This document shows, in pieces, positions 1-8,961 of a stretch of DNA of 10,471 bases (position 1 is the first letter of the stretch; the number at the start of each line of letters is the position of its first letter). Source of the stretch: Gammaproteobacteria bacterium (GTDB lineage: Bacteria > Pseudomonadota > Gammaproteobacteria > SZUA-152); contig JAUVNZ010000035.1 in assembly GCA_030599435.1 (NCBI GenBank), positions 1 to 10,471 on the forward strand. Reading direction: 5' to 3'. A program made the position numbers and the translations under genes. The notes beneath the pieces were generated by a model. It was not told the DNA's origin. It searched no databases and saw only the letters and a list, made by a program, of their open reading frames with translations.

Positions 1-794
1 AGTTGTTTTGGCATTGTGCGAGCCAGTTCGAGAAAAAAATTCAGACTGAGGGTGGCATAACCGCTATGACGATCGAATGTGGAAGCATAATGTCGATGTA
101 CAGCTTGCCACTGTTTTTCAGTGAGTTCATCACCATGCAGGCGAGAAATTTTTACGCCGGATTCTGAAACTTCCCTGCGTTCACGCCGAATTTTTTTACG
201 CTTGCTGGAAATAAACCGATCAAGGTAATCATCAAAACTTTTATAATCTTCATTGTACCAGTGAAACTGACAGGCAAGACGTGGCATGAAACTATGTTCT
301 TTTAACTCTTGTAAATTTTTTTCATTTGGGAATAGCCAATGCAAAGAAGATACTTGCAATTTTTTGGCGTGCTCAATGGAAAACTTTATGAGTTTGTCGG
401 CAACGGTTTTTTGTTCTGCTTCCGGCGATATTTCTGGCAATATAAGTAGTCGTGGTCCGGTGGCTGGTGTGTAAGGAATAGCAACCACTAGCTTGGGGTA
501 ATAATGACGACCGCTGCGATGGTAGGCTTCAGCCCAGGCCCAGTCGAATACCAGTTCACCATAGGAGTTGGTTTTAAGGTATTGGGGAACGGCACCAACC
601 AACTTTTCATTATCGGGTTCGCCTTCGTAAAGTAAAAGATGTTGAGGTGTCCAGCCTGCGGTTTCGCCGACGCAGTGGTGGGTTTCCAGTGCGGAAAGGA
701 ATTCGTGTTTGAGAAAAGGAATATCAGTTCCGGCAAGCGCATTCCATTGTGCAGCCGGAATTTCGTTGAGATTGTTAGAGATAGAAAGGCGCAT
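1..794 (-). CDS. COG3146/DUF482 predicted N-acyltransferase (GNAT/FemAB-like), 3' part outside the window
   Basis: This is an uninterrupted minus-strand reading frame of 264 codons starting with ATG at 794-792; it leaves the window at position 1, so the C-terminal third or so is missing (family members are roughly 380-390 residues). By eye it fits COG3146/DUF482: an N-terminal GW.PQHLLLYEG segment (residues 47-58), FDWAWAEAYHRSGRHYYPKL (83-102), the following IPYTPATGPRLL, then HWLFPNE, MPRLACQFHWYN and a basic SSKRKKIRRERR stretch. Such proteins are predicted acyltransferases with a GNAT/FemAB-like fold; the substrate is not established. Upstream in frame there is a stop four codons before this ATG, so no longer start is possible; the Shine-Dalgarno (TAAGG) is very close and weak. 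Only 25 bp separate it from the trxB stop on the same strand, suggesting co-transcription. In related genomes aat, ate and infA often follow, but they are not in this window. Confidence 0.85.
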   Translation of the reverse strand, partial: MRLSISNNLNEIPAAQWNALAGTDIPFLKHEFLSALETHHCVGETAGWTPQHLLLYEGEPDNEKLVGAVPQYLKTNSYGELVFDWAWAEAYHRSGRHYYPKLVVAIPYTPATGPRLLILPEISPEAEQKTVADKLIKFSIEHAKKLQVSSLHWLFPNEKNLQELKEHSFMPRLACQFHWYNEDYKSFDDYLDRFISSKRKKIRRERREVSESGVKISRLHGDELTEKQWQAVHRHYASTFDRHSGYATLSLNFFLELARTMPKQ

Positions 795-819
795 CGCCTT
801 ACGGGTTTATCCAGCCATA

Positions 820-2083
<1,264 letters not shown>

Positions 2084-3151
2084 ATGAAAATAGGTGTGCC
2101 TAAGGAAATCAAAATTCTGGAAGGGCGGGTGGCCCTCATCCCAGAAGCGGCTGGTTTGCTGGTTGGGCAAAGCCATGAAGTTTTTGTGGAAACCGGTGCA
2201 GGACGGCTGAGTGGCTACAGTGATGAGCAGTATCAAGCATCCGGTGTGACTATTGTTGATACTGCTGAGCGTTTATATGGAGAAGCCCAGCTTATCGTTA
2301 AGGTAAAAGAGCCTTTACCGGCTGAGGTGGCCATGTTGCGTGAGGATCACCTGTTGTTTTCTTTTTTGCATCTGGCTGCCGCCACTGAGCTGTTGCAGAG
2401 TTTGCTGGATATTGGTCTCACTGCGGTGGCCTTTGAGACGGTGGAAACGGAGTCAGGGCTATTACCTTTATTAGCTCCCATGAGTGACATCGCTGGTCGG
2501 GTGGCGGTACAGGTGGGCGCTCATCTGTTGCACCAACCTCAGGGCGGCAAAGGCATTTTGTTGGGTGGTCTGCCCGCAGCGGAGCGGGGGCATGTGGTGG
2601 TATTAGGTGCTGGTGTGGCAGGCGGAAATGCTGCAGCCATGGCGGCGGGTTTGGGTGCGAATGTGACGGTGTTTGACCGTAATCGCGACAAGCTGGCCCG
2701 TATGCGGGCACTGGGCAACAATGTAACTGGCTTACACCCCTATCCTGAGGCATTGCACGAGGCCGCAGTAACAGCGGACTTGATGGTGGGTGCGGTGCTG
2801 ATCACCGGGGAGAGGGCCCCACACCTCATTAGTGCCAACACAGTGGCCGAGATGGAGGACGGCAGCGTGATTATTGATATTTCGGTGGATCAGGGCGGTT
2901 GTATCGAAACCACCCGGCCCACGGACTATTCAAATCCCACCTTTATCCATGAGGGAGTGGTGCATTTCGGGGTCACCAATATGCCCGGAGCCGTGCCACG
3001 AACTGCCTCTCAGGCCCTGTCTGCTGCCCTTACACCCTATATTTTACGCCTGGCCCAGCCTGATTGGGAACAAAATGAGGAATTAGCGCGTGGGATCAAT
3101 GTGAAAGGGGGAAAAATAGTGCATCATGCCCTCAAAGACCTGCTAATATAA
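2084..3151 (+). CDS. ald: Alanine dehydrogenase
   Basis: NAD-dependent enzyme for reversible oxidative deamination of L-alanine to pyruvate and ammonia, acting in the cytoplasm. The N terminus MKIGVPKEIK...RVAL is diagnostic of the AlaDH/PNT family. Catalytic and substrate residues known from this family are present at the expected places: R15, K75 (in KVKEPLP), H96 (in FLHLAA) and D269 (in DISVDQGG). The Rossmann NAD-binding loop is GAGVAGGNAA (175-184) with D198 at the end of the next strand. The C-terminal NMPGAVPRTAS (299-309) is also typical. At 355 residues it is slightly shorter than the usual ~370, the loss being at the extreme C terminus, and nothing catalytic is missing. There is no transhydrogenase membrane part, so PntA is excluded. 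The Shine-Dalgarno is weak (GAGAG, about 8 bases upstream). The gene is GC-rich (38 of 60 bases in 2641-2700). ftsK follows 64 bp downstream with no clear terminator between. Confidence 0.96.
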   Translation: MKIGVPKEIKILEGRVALIPEAAGLLVGQSHEVFVETGAGRLSGYSDEQYQASGVTIVDTAERLYGEAQLIVKVKEPLPAEVAMLREDHLLFSFLHLAAATELLQSLLDIGLTAVAFETVETESGLLPLLAPMSDIAGRVAVQVGAHLLHQPQGGKGILLGGLPAAERGHVVVLGAGVAGGNAAAMAAGLGANVTVFDRNRDKLARMRALGNNVTGLHPYPEALHEAAVTADLMVGAVLITGERAPHLISANTVAEMEDGSVIIDISVDQGGCIETTRPTDYSNPTFIHEGVVHFGVTNMPGAVPRTASQALSAALTPYILRLAQPDWEQNEELARGINVKGGKIVHHALKDLLI

Positions 3152-3215
3152 GACAATCTTACTAGAGAACTCTTATATTTAGAGCCCTTAACTAGAAAGC
3201 ACCTCAGGAACGCCT

Positions 3216-5528
3216 TTGGCACAAGCAAAGATACAGACAAAACCAGGGACACCCCTCGCAGCCCATATGATTCGCGGCTTGCGCGAAGGGGCACTCATCA
3301 TCTTCGGCACCACAGCACTTTTCCTGCTGCTCTCCCTCAGCTCCTACTATCCGCAAGATCCCGGCTGGTCTCATAGCGAGACGACCGCAAGCATCGCCAA
3401 TGTGGGTGGTGTGGTGGGCGCCTGGTTTGCTGATTTTTTCCTGCATATGTTCGGTTACCTGGCCTATCTGGTACCTGTGGGCGTGGCCTATTTTGGTTGG
3501 TTGTTGTTCCAGGGCCGCAAAGATCAGACGCCAGTTGATTATCGTCATGGTGCGCTTCGTGCCGCCGGTTTCTTACTTACCCTGGGTGCAGGTACTGGTC
3601 TGGCCGAGTTGCACTTCGCGGACTTCGCTAACATCACGGTCGGTTCCGGAGGTGTGTTGGGTGATGTGATCGGCGGTAGTCTGCAAAGCATTGTCAAAGA
3701 TCTTGGTAGTACCCTGTTTCTCCTGGCGCTGTTTTTCACAGGTGTGACTTTGCTCACCAGTTTGTCGTGGTTATGGCTGATGGATGCCACCGGTCGTTTC
3801 ACCTTGAGCTCAGTGAGCTGGACTCGTGAGCGTGTGATGCAGCTAAGAGATGAAATCGAAGGTCGACGTGCACGGCAGCATCGTGAAACCAGTGCGCAAA
3901 CAGTCAAAGAAAAAACCAAAAAGCGTATACCGCCGCGTATAGAGCCGGTGATTAAAAGCCGACCTCAAATTTCAGAGCGTGCTGAAAAAGAACGTCAGGT
4001 CTCCATGTTTGAGTCATCGAGCGAAGGTGATTTGCCAGCGCTGGCTTTGCTGGATCCTGCCGATGAACGCAAAGCGGAAATTTCCACTGCCGCACTCGAA
4101 GCAGTCTCTCGTCAGGTAGAACTCAAGTTGCAGGAATTTGGTGTGGATGTGCAGGTTGTTGCCGTGCATCCTGGTCCGGTCGTCACTCGCTATGAGTTAG
4201 ATCCGGCACCCGGCGTTAAAGTGAGTCAGATTAGCAATCTTGCCAAAGATCTGGCGCGTTCATTGTCAGCCATTAGTGTACGCATTGTTGAAGTCATTCC
4301 CGGTAAATCCACTATTGGTCTGGAAATCCCTAACGAAGATCGCGAAATTGTCCGTCTTTCCGAAATCATTGCTTCCAAAGAATACGAACAGGCCAGTTCG
4401 CCGCTGACTCTGGCGCTGGGTAAAGACATTGCTGGTCACCCCGTCACTGTCGATTTAGCAAAAATGCCGCACTTATTGGTAGCTGGCACAACAGGCTCGG
4501 GTAAATCCGTGGGGCTTAACGGCATGGTGCTGAGCATGCTTTACAACGCCACGCCGGAGCAGGTGCGGATGATTATGATTGATCCCAAGATGCTGGAGCT
4601 TTCTGTGTACGAAGGCATACCGCATTTGCTGGCACCGGTTGTTACCGATATGAAAGAAGCTGCCAATGCCTTACGTTGGTGCGTTGCTGAAATGGAACGT
4701 CGTTATAAATTGATGGCACATCTTGGTGTTCGCAATGTGGCGGGTTATAACCGCAAGGTAAACGATGCTTACGATGCAGGTGAGCCACTTGTTGATCCAT
4801 TTTATACGCCAGTCGTTTTGTCTGAAGAAGAAGGTGAAGAGCGTCTGTTAGAACCATTCCCACAAATCGTTGTGGTTGTGGATGAGCTCGCTGACATGAT
4901 GATGGTGGTGGGTAAAAAAGTTGAAGAGCTCATCGCGCGTCTCGCACAAAAAGCGCGTGCGGCAGGTATGCATCTTGTGCTTGCCACGCAACGACCTTCG
5001 GTAGACGTGTTAACCGGTCTTATTAAAGCCAATATTCCTACACGGATGGCATTTCAGGTGTCTGCCAAAGTGGATTCACGCACTATCCTTGACCAGGGTG
5101 GAGCGGAACAATTATTAGGCCACGGTGACATGCTTTATCTTGCGCCGGGCGCCGGCATTCCCACACGTGTTCATGGTGCCTTTGTTTCAGATGCTGAAGT
5201 ACATCGTGTGGTGAAGGACTGGCTGGGTCGAGGTGAGCCACAATATGTAGACGAAATACTGGATGGCCCGGCCGCAGGTACCGATATGGGTGGTGTGCCA
5301 GGGTTTTCTGATCCAGATAACGAAATGGATGCGCTTTACGATGAAGCCGTTCGCATTGTCACAGAAACCCGCAAGGCTTCTATCTCCGGTGTGCAACGCC
5401 GCCTCAGGATTGGTTACAACCGTGCAGCGCGCATGGTAGAAGATATGGAGCGTGAAGGTGTTGTGGGTGAACTGCAATCCAACGGTGCGCGAGAAGTGTT
5501 AGCACCACCACCAATATCCGCCAACTAA
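3216..5528 (+). CDS. ftsK: DNA translocase FtsK, TTG start
   Basis: Septum-anchored ATP-driven DNA pump that clears chromosome ends during division and activates XerCD recombination at dif. The 770 residues divide into a membrane part with hydrophobic segments near 24-43, 79-99, 113-132 and 165-188 (a fifth weaker stretch near 61-76), a short charged linker (about 205-290), an alpha/beta motor and a C-terminal gamma winged helix. The motor has Walker A GTTGSGKS (424-431), Walker [10 protein letters not shown] (552-560) and the [12 protein letters not shown] motif (590-601). The gamma domain, which reads the polar KOPS sequences, has [19 protein letters not shown] (722-740). The linker is far shorter than in the 1329-residue E. 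coli protein and resembles Pseudomonas-type FtsK. The TTG is chosen because CAGGAA (3205-3210) sits six bases or fewer upstream and the reading adds a polar N-tail; the next in-frame ATG is 17 codons downstream. It lies between ald and a lipoprotein gene 19 bp downstream. Confidence 0.97.
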   Translation: MAQAKIQTKPGTPLAAHMIRGLREGALIIFGTTALFLLLSLSSYYPQDPGWSHSETTASIANVGGVVGAWFADFFLHMFGYLAYLVPVGVAYFGWLLFQGRKDQTPVDYRHGALRAAGFLLTLGAGTGLAELHFADFANITVGSGGVLGDVIGGSLQSIVKDLGSTLFLLALFFTGVTLLTSLSWLWLMDATGRFTLSSVSWTRERVMQLRDEIEGRRARQHRETSAQTVKEKTKKRIPPRIEPVIKSRPQISERAEKERQVSMFESSSEGDLPALALLDPADERKAEISTAALEAVSRQVELKLQEFGVDVQVVAVHPGPVVTRYELDPAPGVKVSQISNLAKDLARSLSAISVRIVEVIPGKSTIGLEIPNEDREIVRLSEIIASKEYEQASSPLTLALGKDIAGHPVTVDLAKMPHLLVAGTTGSGKSVGLNGMVLSMLYNATPEQVRMIMIDPKMLELSVYEGIPHLLAPVVTDMKEAANALRWCVAEMERRYKLMAHLGVRNVAGYNRKVNDAYDAGEPLVDPFYTPVVLSEEEGEERLLEPFPQIVVVVDELADMMMVVGKKVEELIARLAQKARAAGMHLVLATQRPSVDVLTGLIKANIPTRMAFQVSAKVDSRTILDQGGAEQLLGHGDMLYLAPGAGIPTRVHGAFVSDAEVHRVVKDWLGRGEPQYVDEILDGPAAGTDMGGVPGFSDPDNEMDALYDEAVRIVTETRKASISGVQRRLRIGYNRAARMVEDMEREGVVGELQSNGAREVLAPPPISAN

Positions 5529-5547
5529 CATTCCTTAATGTGATGCC

Positions 5548-6063
5548 ATGGGAAGAACGGCATCATCCTCCTTCTTCTTATTCCTCAGGTTATTATTTCT
5601 AGCCATAGCTATTTCCTTTGCGCTGTCAGCCTGTAGCGATAAAAAATCCCATGAAGATCAAATTCGGCAATTTGTAGCTGCAGCTGTTACTGCTTCCGAG
5701 TCACGTGAAGCCTTAACCATTCATAAACTTATTTCAGTTAAGTATAAAGATGAAAGTCGTCGTGACCGGCACAGGTTAGTTGGCCTGGCAGTGGGATATT
5801 TTTTACGCCACAAAAACATAAATATTTTTACTCAAATTAGTGAAATAAACTTTCCTGTGCCATCCCCATCTCCAAAAAAGGCCAGAGTAAAACTGTATGC
5901 CGCAATGACGGGGTCGCCTGTCACCGGTGCACAAGCGTTACTTGATATACGAGCTGACCTTTATGAGTTTGATTTAATGCTGACGAAAGAGGGCGATGAA
6001 TGGCTGTTACAAAAAGCCGGCTGGCAACGAGCCAGTATTGACGATGTAATGGGTGGGGAATAG
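5548..6063 (+). CDS. Small predicted outer-membrane lipoprotein, function unknown
   Basis: A 171-residue protein not assigned to a named family. The N terminus has a hydrophobic segment (about 8-26) ending in a lipobox L26-S-A-C29, so signal peptidase II processing and lipidation at C29 are expected. The +2 residue is Ser, not Asp, which by the Lol rule favours transfer to the outer membrane. The mature part (about 142 residues) begins with a charged helix (EDQIRQFV) and ends in a strand-rich segment (ALLDIRADLYEFDLMLTKEG then EWLLQKAGWQRAS). This helix-then-sheet order recalls NTF2-like folds, but that is an impression. It begins 19 bp after the ftsK stop, so co-transcription is plausible; a short inverted repeat ACATT-CCTT-AATGT (5528-5541) overlaps the gap. 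No Shine-Dalgarno is evident, and an in-frame TAA at 5536-5538 excludes an upstream start. Confidence 0.75.
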   Translation: MGRTASSSFFLFLRLLFLAIAISFALSACSDKKSHEDQIRQFVAAAVTASESREALTIHKLISVKYKDESRRDRHRLVGLAVGYFLRHKNINIFTQISEINFPVPSPSPKKARVKLYAAMTGSPVTGAQALLDIRADLYEFDLMLTKEGDEWLLQKAGWQRASIDDVMGGE

Positions 6064-6231
6064 CGAATAATTTCTTTATATTGAAAGCTGTTATTCAAGA
6101 AAAGGTCTGCTTGCAAGTAGGAATTTTTTTGGAAAAAACTTTCATTCTCCCCACATTCGACTATAACAAGTATACAGAAGGCCGCTCTTGGCCATCTAAG
6201 TCTTTGAATATATATTTCCAAGGAGGTCGAT
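6064..6231 (+). promoter_or_regulatory. Leader/promoter region of the cytochrome-porin gene
   Basis: This 168-bp non-coding, AT-rich gap carries an imperfect palindrome CTGCTTGCAAGTAG (6107-6120), then a T-run (6124-6130), a possible -10 TATAAC (6162-6167) with a weak -35 (CTTTCA, 6139-6144), a GGCC-N6-GGCC repeat (6180-6193) and a consensus Shine-Dalgarno AGGAGGT (6221-6227) four bases from the ATG at 6232. The palindrome plus T-run could be a weak terminator for the lipoprotein gene or a regulator site. The ribosome-binding site is the strongest in the window, suggesting high expression when transcribed. Confidence 0.4.
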
Positions 6232-7398
6232 ATGTATTTCAACAAAATTGCATACCTAATAGTAATCACGTGTTTTATCTTAATATCAATGGACGCAAGT
6301 GCTATTCCAGCATTTGCCCGGAAGAATAATATGGCTTGCAGCGGCTGTCATACGGCCTGGCCAGCACTGAACGCCTTTGGACGGCAATATAAGGAACATG
6401 GTTATCGCGTCGGTCATCTTGAGGCCCCAAAAAAGACTATCAGTAAAGATCTGAAGTGGGATGAGAACTTGCCCGTCTCTGTTGTGATAGTTGGACGGCC
6501 CTATGACAAAAAAGACAGTGGTGATACCAAGATTCGAGCATTGCATGAAGTCGAATTGATGGTAGCAGGACCCATGGGTGAGAAATTTTCCAGCTTTTTT
6601 GAAATTGAAGCAGAAGACGAGGTTACTAATGGGATCGGTTTTGATACCGGCATTCCAGCGGCTGCCTTTACTTACAGTCACAATGAGGCGGTGAATGTGC
6701 AGTTGTCCTGGGGTAGCAATACCTGGTTTGATCCCTATGACAGCTACTCGGCTAACCGCAGAATGACTCGTGGCACCAATGCGGTTATTGATCAGGGATT
6801 TGGTGGTGCCGATAATGGCGGCAAGCTAAAAACTTCTCGCCAGAATATTGCCGTTTATGGTCGACCCATACCCAAGCTGCTGTATGGGCTTGCGATGAGT
6901 GGAGACGCTGACGACCCAGAGGGAGTTGAGGGGAATACTGTAACCGCGCGTGTTGCCTTTGATGTGATGCCAATGGTTACCGTTGGTGCATTGGTTGTGA
7001 GTGGAACCTGTGATGCTGTTAATTGCACTGTTGATCGTGAATACAAACGTACTGCCATTGATGCTCAGGCGGATGTCAGTAATTTTGTTATCAATGCGGC
7101 TTATGTACAGGCCACTGATGATAATGCTCTTGCCACGGCTGATGTAGACAATGATGCTTATTATGTTCAGGCATTCTATACCGTTAAGGAGGGAAGCCGT
7201 ACTACGTGGGCACCACTGGTTCGTTATGATAACTACGAAAAAAATGACGGTGCAGACACGATCAATGAGCTAACGCTAGGAGTCAATTACTACTTCACTG
7301 AGAATGTGCGTGGCATGATCGAATTCTGGGATCGAAGTGGTGATGGCACAACAGCTGATGATGACCGACTGACCGTTCAGGTGTTTGCTGCATTCTAA
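6232..7398 (+). CDS. Cyc2-like fused monohaem cytochrome c / outer-membrane beta-barrel
   Basis: A 388-residue exported protein with a cytochrome c motif fused to a porin-like barrel. A Sec signal peptide (1-24) ends at DASA, with cleavage likely before I25. A single haem-binding C36-S-G-C-H40 lies in the context IPAFARKNNMACSGCH, followed by TAWPALNAFGRQYKEHGYR. As I recall them, proteins of the Cyc2 family share FAR...CxxCH...P.L..FGR.(F/Y)K. From about residue 80 to the end, short amphipathic strands alternate with Asp/Gly-rich loops; by eye 16 can be placed, and the protein ends VFAAF with the terminal Phe typical of BAM substrates. A long loop (164-201) could be a constriction or surface loop. 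Cyc2 accepts electrons from extracellular Fe(II) in iron oxidisers; that role is an inference here and no known iron-oxidation partner is adjacent. Other uncharacterised cytochrome-porins are an alternative. It appears monocistronic: strong Shine-Dalgarno before it, intrinsic terminator after it. Confidence 0.8.
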   Translation: MYFNKIAYLIVITCFILISMDASAIPAFARKNNMACSGCHTAWPALNAFGRQYKEHGYRVGHLEAPKKTISKDLKWDENLPVSVVIVGRPYDKKDSGDTKIRALHEVELMVAGPMGEKFSSFFEIEAEDEVTNGIGFDTGIPAAAFTYSHNEAVNVQLSWGSNTWFDPYDSYSANRRMTRGTNAVIDQGFGGADNGGKLKTSRQNIAVYGRPIPKLLYGLAMSGDADDPEGVEGNTVTARVAFDVMPMVTVGALVVSGTCDAVNCTVDREYKRTAIDAQADVSNFVINAAYVQATDDNALATADVDNDAYYVQAFYTVKEGSRTTWAPLVRYDNYEKNDGADTINELTLGVNYYFTENVRGMIEFWDRSGDGTTADDDRLTVQVFAAF

Positions 7399-7423
7399 GT
7401 TGATCGCATGATTTTTAGAGCTG

Positions 7424-7453
7424 GGCCTGTAGTGAAAACTGCAGGCCTTTTTT
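7424..7453 (+). terminator. Rho-independent terminator after the cytochrome-porin gene
   Basis: Stem GGCCTGTAG (7424-7432) pairs with CTGCAGGCC (7439-7447), nine pairs including one G-T wobble, around a six-base loop TGAAAA, directly followed by six T (7448-7453). It lies 25 bp after the stop codon at 7396-7398. On the opposite strand there is no adjacent T-run of comparable quality, so it should act on plus-strand transcripts only. The rest of the gap to 7567 shows nothing else I can support. Confidence 0.85.
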
Positions 7454-7567
7454 ATTAAGAATTGCTAAATTTTACGGCCGAACCCGAATAGTTCTTGTAA
7501 TATCAGTTTCTAATTTACAAATAGTGCAACCTAGACAGAGCATTTGCTACTGCTGTATAGGAGCTAT

Positions 7568-8311
7568 TCAGGTATCACCAAACACTTTCTTTAATAAATC
7601 GGTGGTTTGTTTTACTGGGTCTTTGCGAATAGCGGCTTCTTCTTTTGCAAGGTAATAAAATATCCCACTTATGCCTTTTTGAATAACGTGTTTTGTCAGG
7701 TCTGCTTTGACGTTAGGTACGAAGGGCAGCTTTTTATATTTACCCATAACTTTATCGTAAGCTTTAATTGCTCCTACCTCTGACAGGCTGGTTTCTACTA
7801 TTGAATGCATCTCTTTCTCCAGGGAAGGAGACATCTTTTTCTTGAAGTATCGTGTTGCGGAATCTTCGGGGCCATTATAGATAGTCTTTACATCGTCAAA
7901 AGCCATATCTGTGATTGATTGTATAAATAGTTTTTTTGCTTTTGGCGTTGCGGCCTCAGCTGCCCGATTAAGTTTTAATTCAAGGTCAACAACTTCTTTA
8001 CGTACACCAATTTTAGATAATACTTTTTTTACAGATTTTAATTTTTTTGGTAAGGGTATGTGAATAGCGGGATCAGCATTAAATCCATTAACGGCACCGA
8101 GTTGACTGACAACATTATTAGACCCTATTTGTAGAGCCTCTTTAAATGCTTTATTTATTTCGCCAAGACTTGGGTCAGTAGTTTTTTGTTTACTATCAAG
8201 GGAATTGAGAAATTCTTTTCCTTTATCCCACCAATTTTCAGCATTAACCTGACTGGCGGACAGTGAAAGGACAATAACAAAGAGACTAGAAATAGTTTTG
8301 TAGTGCTTCAT
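7568..8311 (-). CDS. DUF4197 family exported protein
   Basis: A 247-residue protein with a Sec signal peptide (MKHYKTISSLFVIVLSLSAS..., cleavage after VNA, A24). The mature sequence fits DUF4197, a proteobacterial family of unknown function: INKAFKEALQIGSNNVVSQL (52-71), then AVNGFNADPAIHIPLPKKL, LNRAAEAATPKAKKLF, MAFDDVKTIYNGPEDSATRYFKKK and a helical C-terminal tail. It is mainly helical and Lys-rich and probably periplasmic. The ATG has TAGG about six bases upstream. It lies 54 bp downstream of the DUF336 gene on the same strand, so the two may share a transcript from the promoter near 8920. Its base composition is markedly AT-rich (16 GC in the 60 bases 7981-8040), unlike ald and ftsK. 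It converges with the cytochrome-porin gene. No terminator is clear beyond its stop. Confidence 0.85.
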   Translation of the reverse strand: MKHYKTISSLFVIVLSLSASQVNAENWWDKGKEFLNSLDSKQKTTDPSLGEINKAFKEALQIGSNNVVSQLGAVNGFNADPAIHIPLPKKLKSVKKVLSKIGVRKEVVDLELKLNRAAEAATPKAKKLFIQSITDMAFDDVKTIYNGPEDSATRYFKKKMSPSLEKEMHSIVETSLSEVGAIKAYDKVMGKYKKLPFVPNVKADLTKHVIQKGISGIFYYLAKEEAAIRKDPVKQTTDLLKKVFGDT

Positions 8312-8365
8312 TCGAGCCTAATAGATTTCGCATTATTAGTAAGGAAATGAATATCGAGGTAAAGG

Positions 8366-8878
8366 TTACTCTGTAGCAAATTCTAGCCGGTCTTCAAAAT
8401 CTTCCAGCGCTTCTTTGGCGCATGCTTCATCTTTGTCTCCGCCCGGCGCTCCACTTACACCAATAGCGCCAATTCGATAACCCCCAGCATTTATGGGTAA
8501 AGCACCTTCCAGTATTACAAGGTCGTCCATATGGTTGAGTTCGGGGCGTATGTCGCCACGGGATCTCGAGAATTCACCGGATGAGATGCCTGATAAGATC
8601 GTCGCATTCGCTTTTTCTTCAGACAATTGTAGAGTGAACCTGGCCGCGAGATCATCGCGCAGTGCGGCGCGGATGTTTCCACTTCGATCGACCACCACGG
8701 CGCTGACCTGGTACCCCTGTTTGCGGCAAACCATAACGGCTTTATTGGCAATATCGCGCGCGAGCTCCATGCCAATGTTTTTTACAGTAAGAACGTCGCT
8801 GGCATATGCTGGTGCTGTTAAACCTTGCAGGGAAAAGGTAATTAATGCGGTCAGTAGTAACGGTTTGCGGCTAATCAT
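8366..8878 (-). CDS. Exported DUF336 (GlcG/HbpS-like) protein
   Basis: A GlcG/HbpS (DUF336) domain protein with a signal peptide. Characteristic segments are VVVDRSGNIRAALRDDLA, EEKANATILSG..SGEFS and GGYRIGAIGVSGAPGGDKDEACAKEALE. Some family members bind haem (HbpS of Streptomyces, an extracellular haem sensor partner) while others sit in glycolate operons (GlcG); the ligand here is unknown. I place the start at 8878 (170 residues, MISRKPLLL...), not at the upstream in-frame ATG at 8899. The 8878 ATG has AAGGTG at good spacing and gives a compact signal peptide with cleavage near AYA/SD, while the 8899 ATG has no Shine-Dalgarno and would lie only about 13 bases from the start predicted by the perfect TATAAT box (8924-8919). 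It is divergent from lolA and upstream of the DUF4197 gene. Confidence 0.87.
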   Translation of the reverse strand: MISRKPLLLTALITFSLQGLTAPAYASDVLTVKNIGMELARDIANKAVMVCRKQGYQVSAVVVDRSGNIRAALRDDLAARFTLQLSEEKANATILSGISSGEFSRSRGDIRPELNHMDDLVILEGALPINAGGYRIGAIGVSGAPGGDKDEACAKEALEDFEDRLEFATE

Positions 8879-8961
8879 GAGCAGGGCACCTTGGTTCATT
8901 GTTGGGCTGTTAGCAGGTATTATATGTATTCTGTCTATTGGCCTAATTTTGAGGTATTCGT
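8879..8961. promoter_or_regulatory. Compact divergent promoter with symmetric -10 element
   Basis: These 83 bp separate the DUF336 gene (minus) from lolA (plus). TATTATA at 8918-8924 reads TATTAT on the plus strand (5 of 6 to consensus, with TTCATT at 8895-8900 as a 17-bp spaced weak -35) and TATAAT, a perfect -10, on the minus strand. The two predicted start points would lie about 20 bp apart (near 8930 and 8912), giving leaders of roughly 32 and 34 bases to the chosen start codons. The minus-strand -35 is poor. Confidence 0.5.

Noticed and set aside
2418..2753. Proline- and histidine-rich minus-strand frames opposite ald
   Set aside because: They are by-products of the GC-rich codon use of ald on the other strand, with no start signals.
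3152..3215. Terminator between ald and ftsK
   Set aside because: Only short repeats (ACTAGA twice, AGAG/CTCT) are present; no stem with a T-run could be found.
6204..6221. TTGAATATATATTTCCAA as an FNR/Fur-type operator
   Set aside because: The half-sites do not match the FNR consensus and the symmetry is poor; it is probably AT-rich leader sequence before the Shine-Dalgarno.
6081..6329. 82-codon frame overlapping the start of the cytochrome-porin gene
   Set aside because: Non-ATG context without a Shine-Dalgarno, in another frame over the signal peptide coding region of a well-supported gene.
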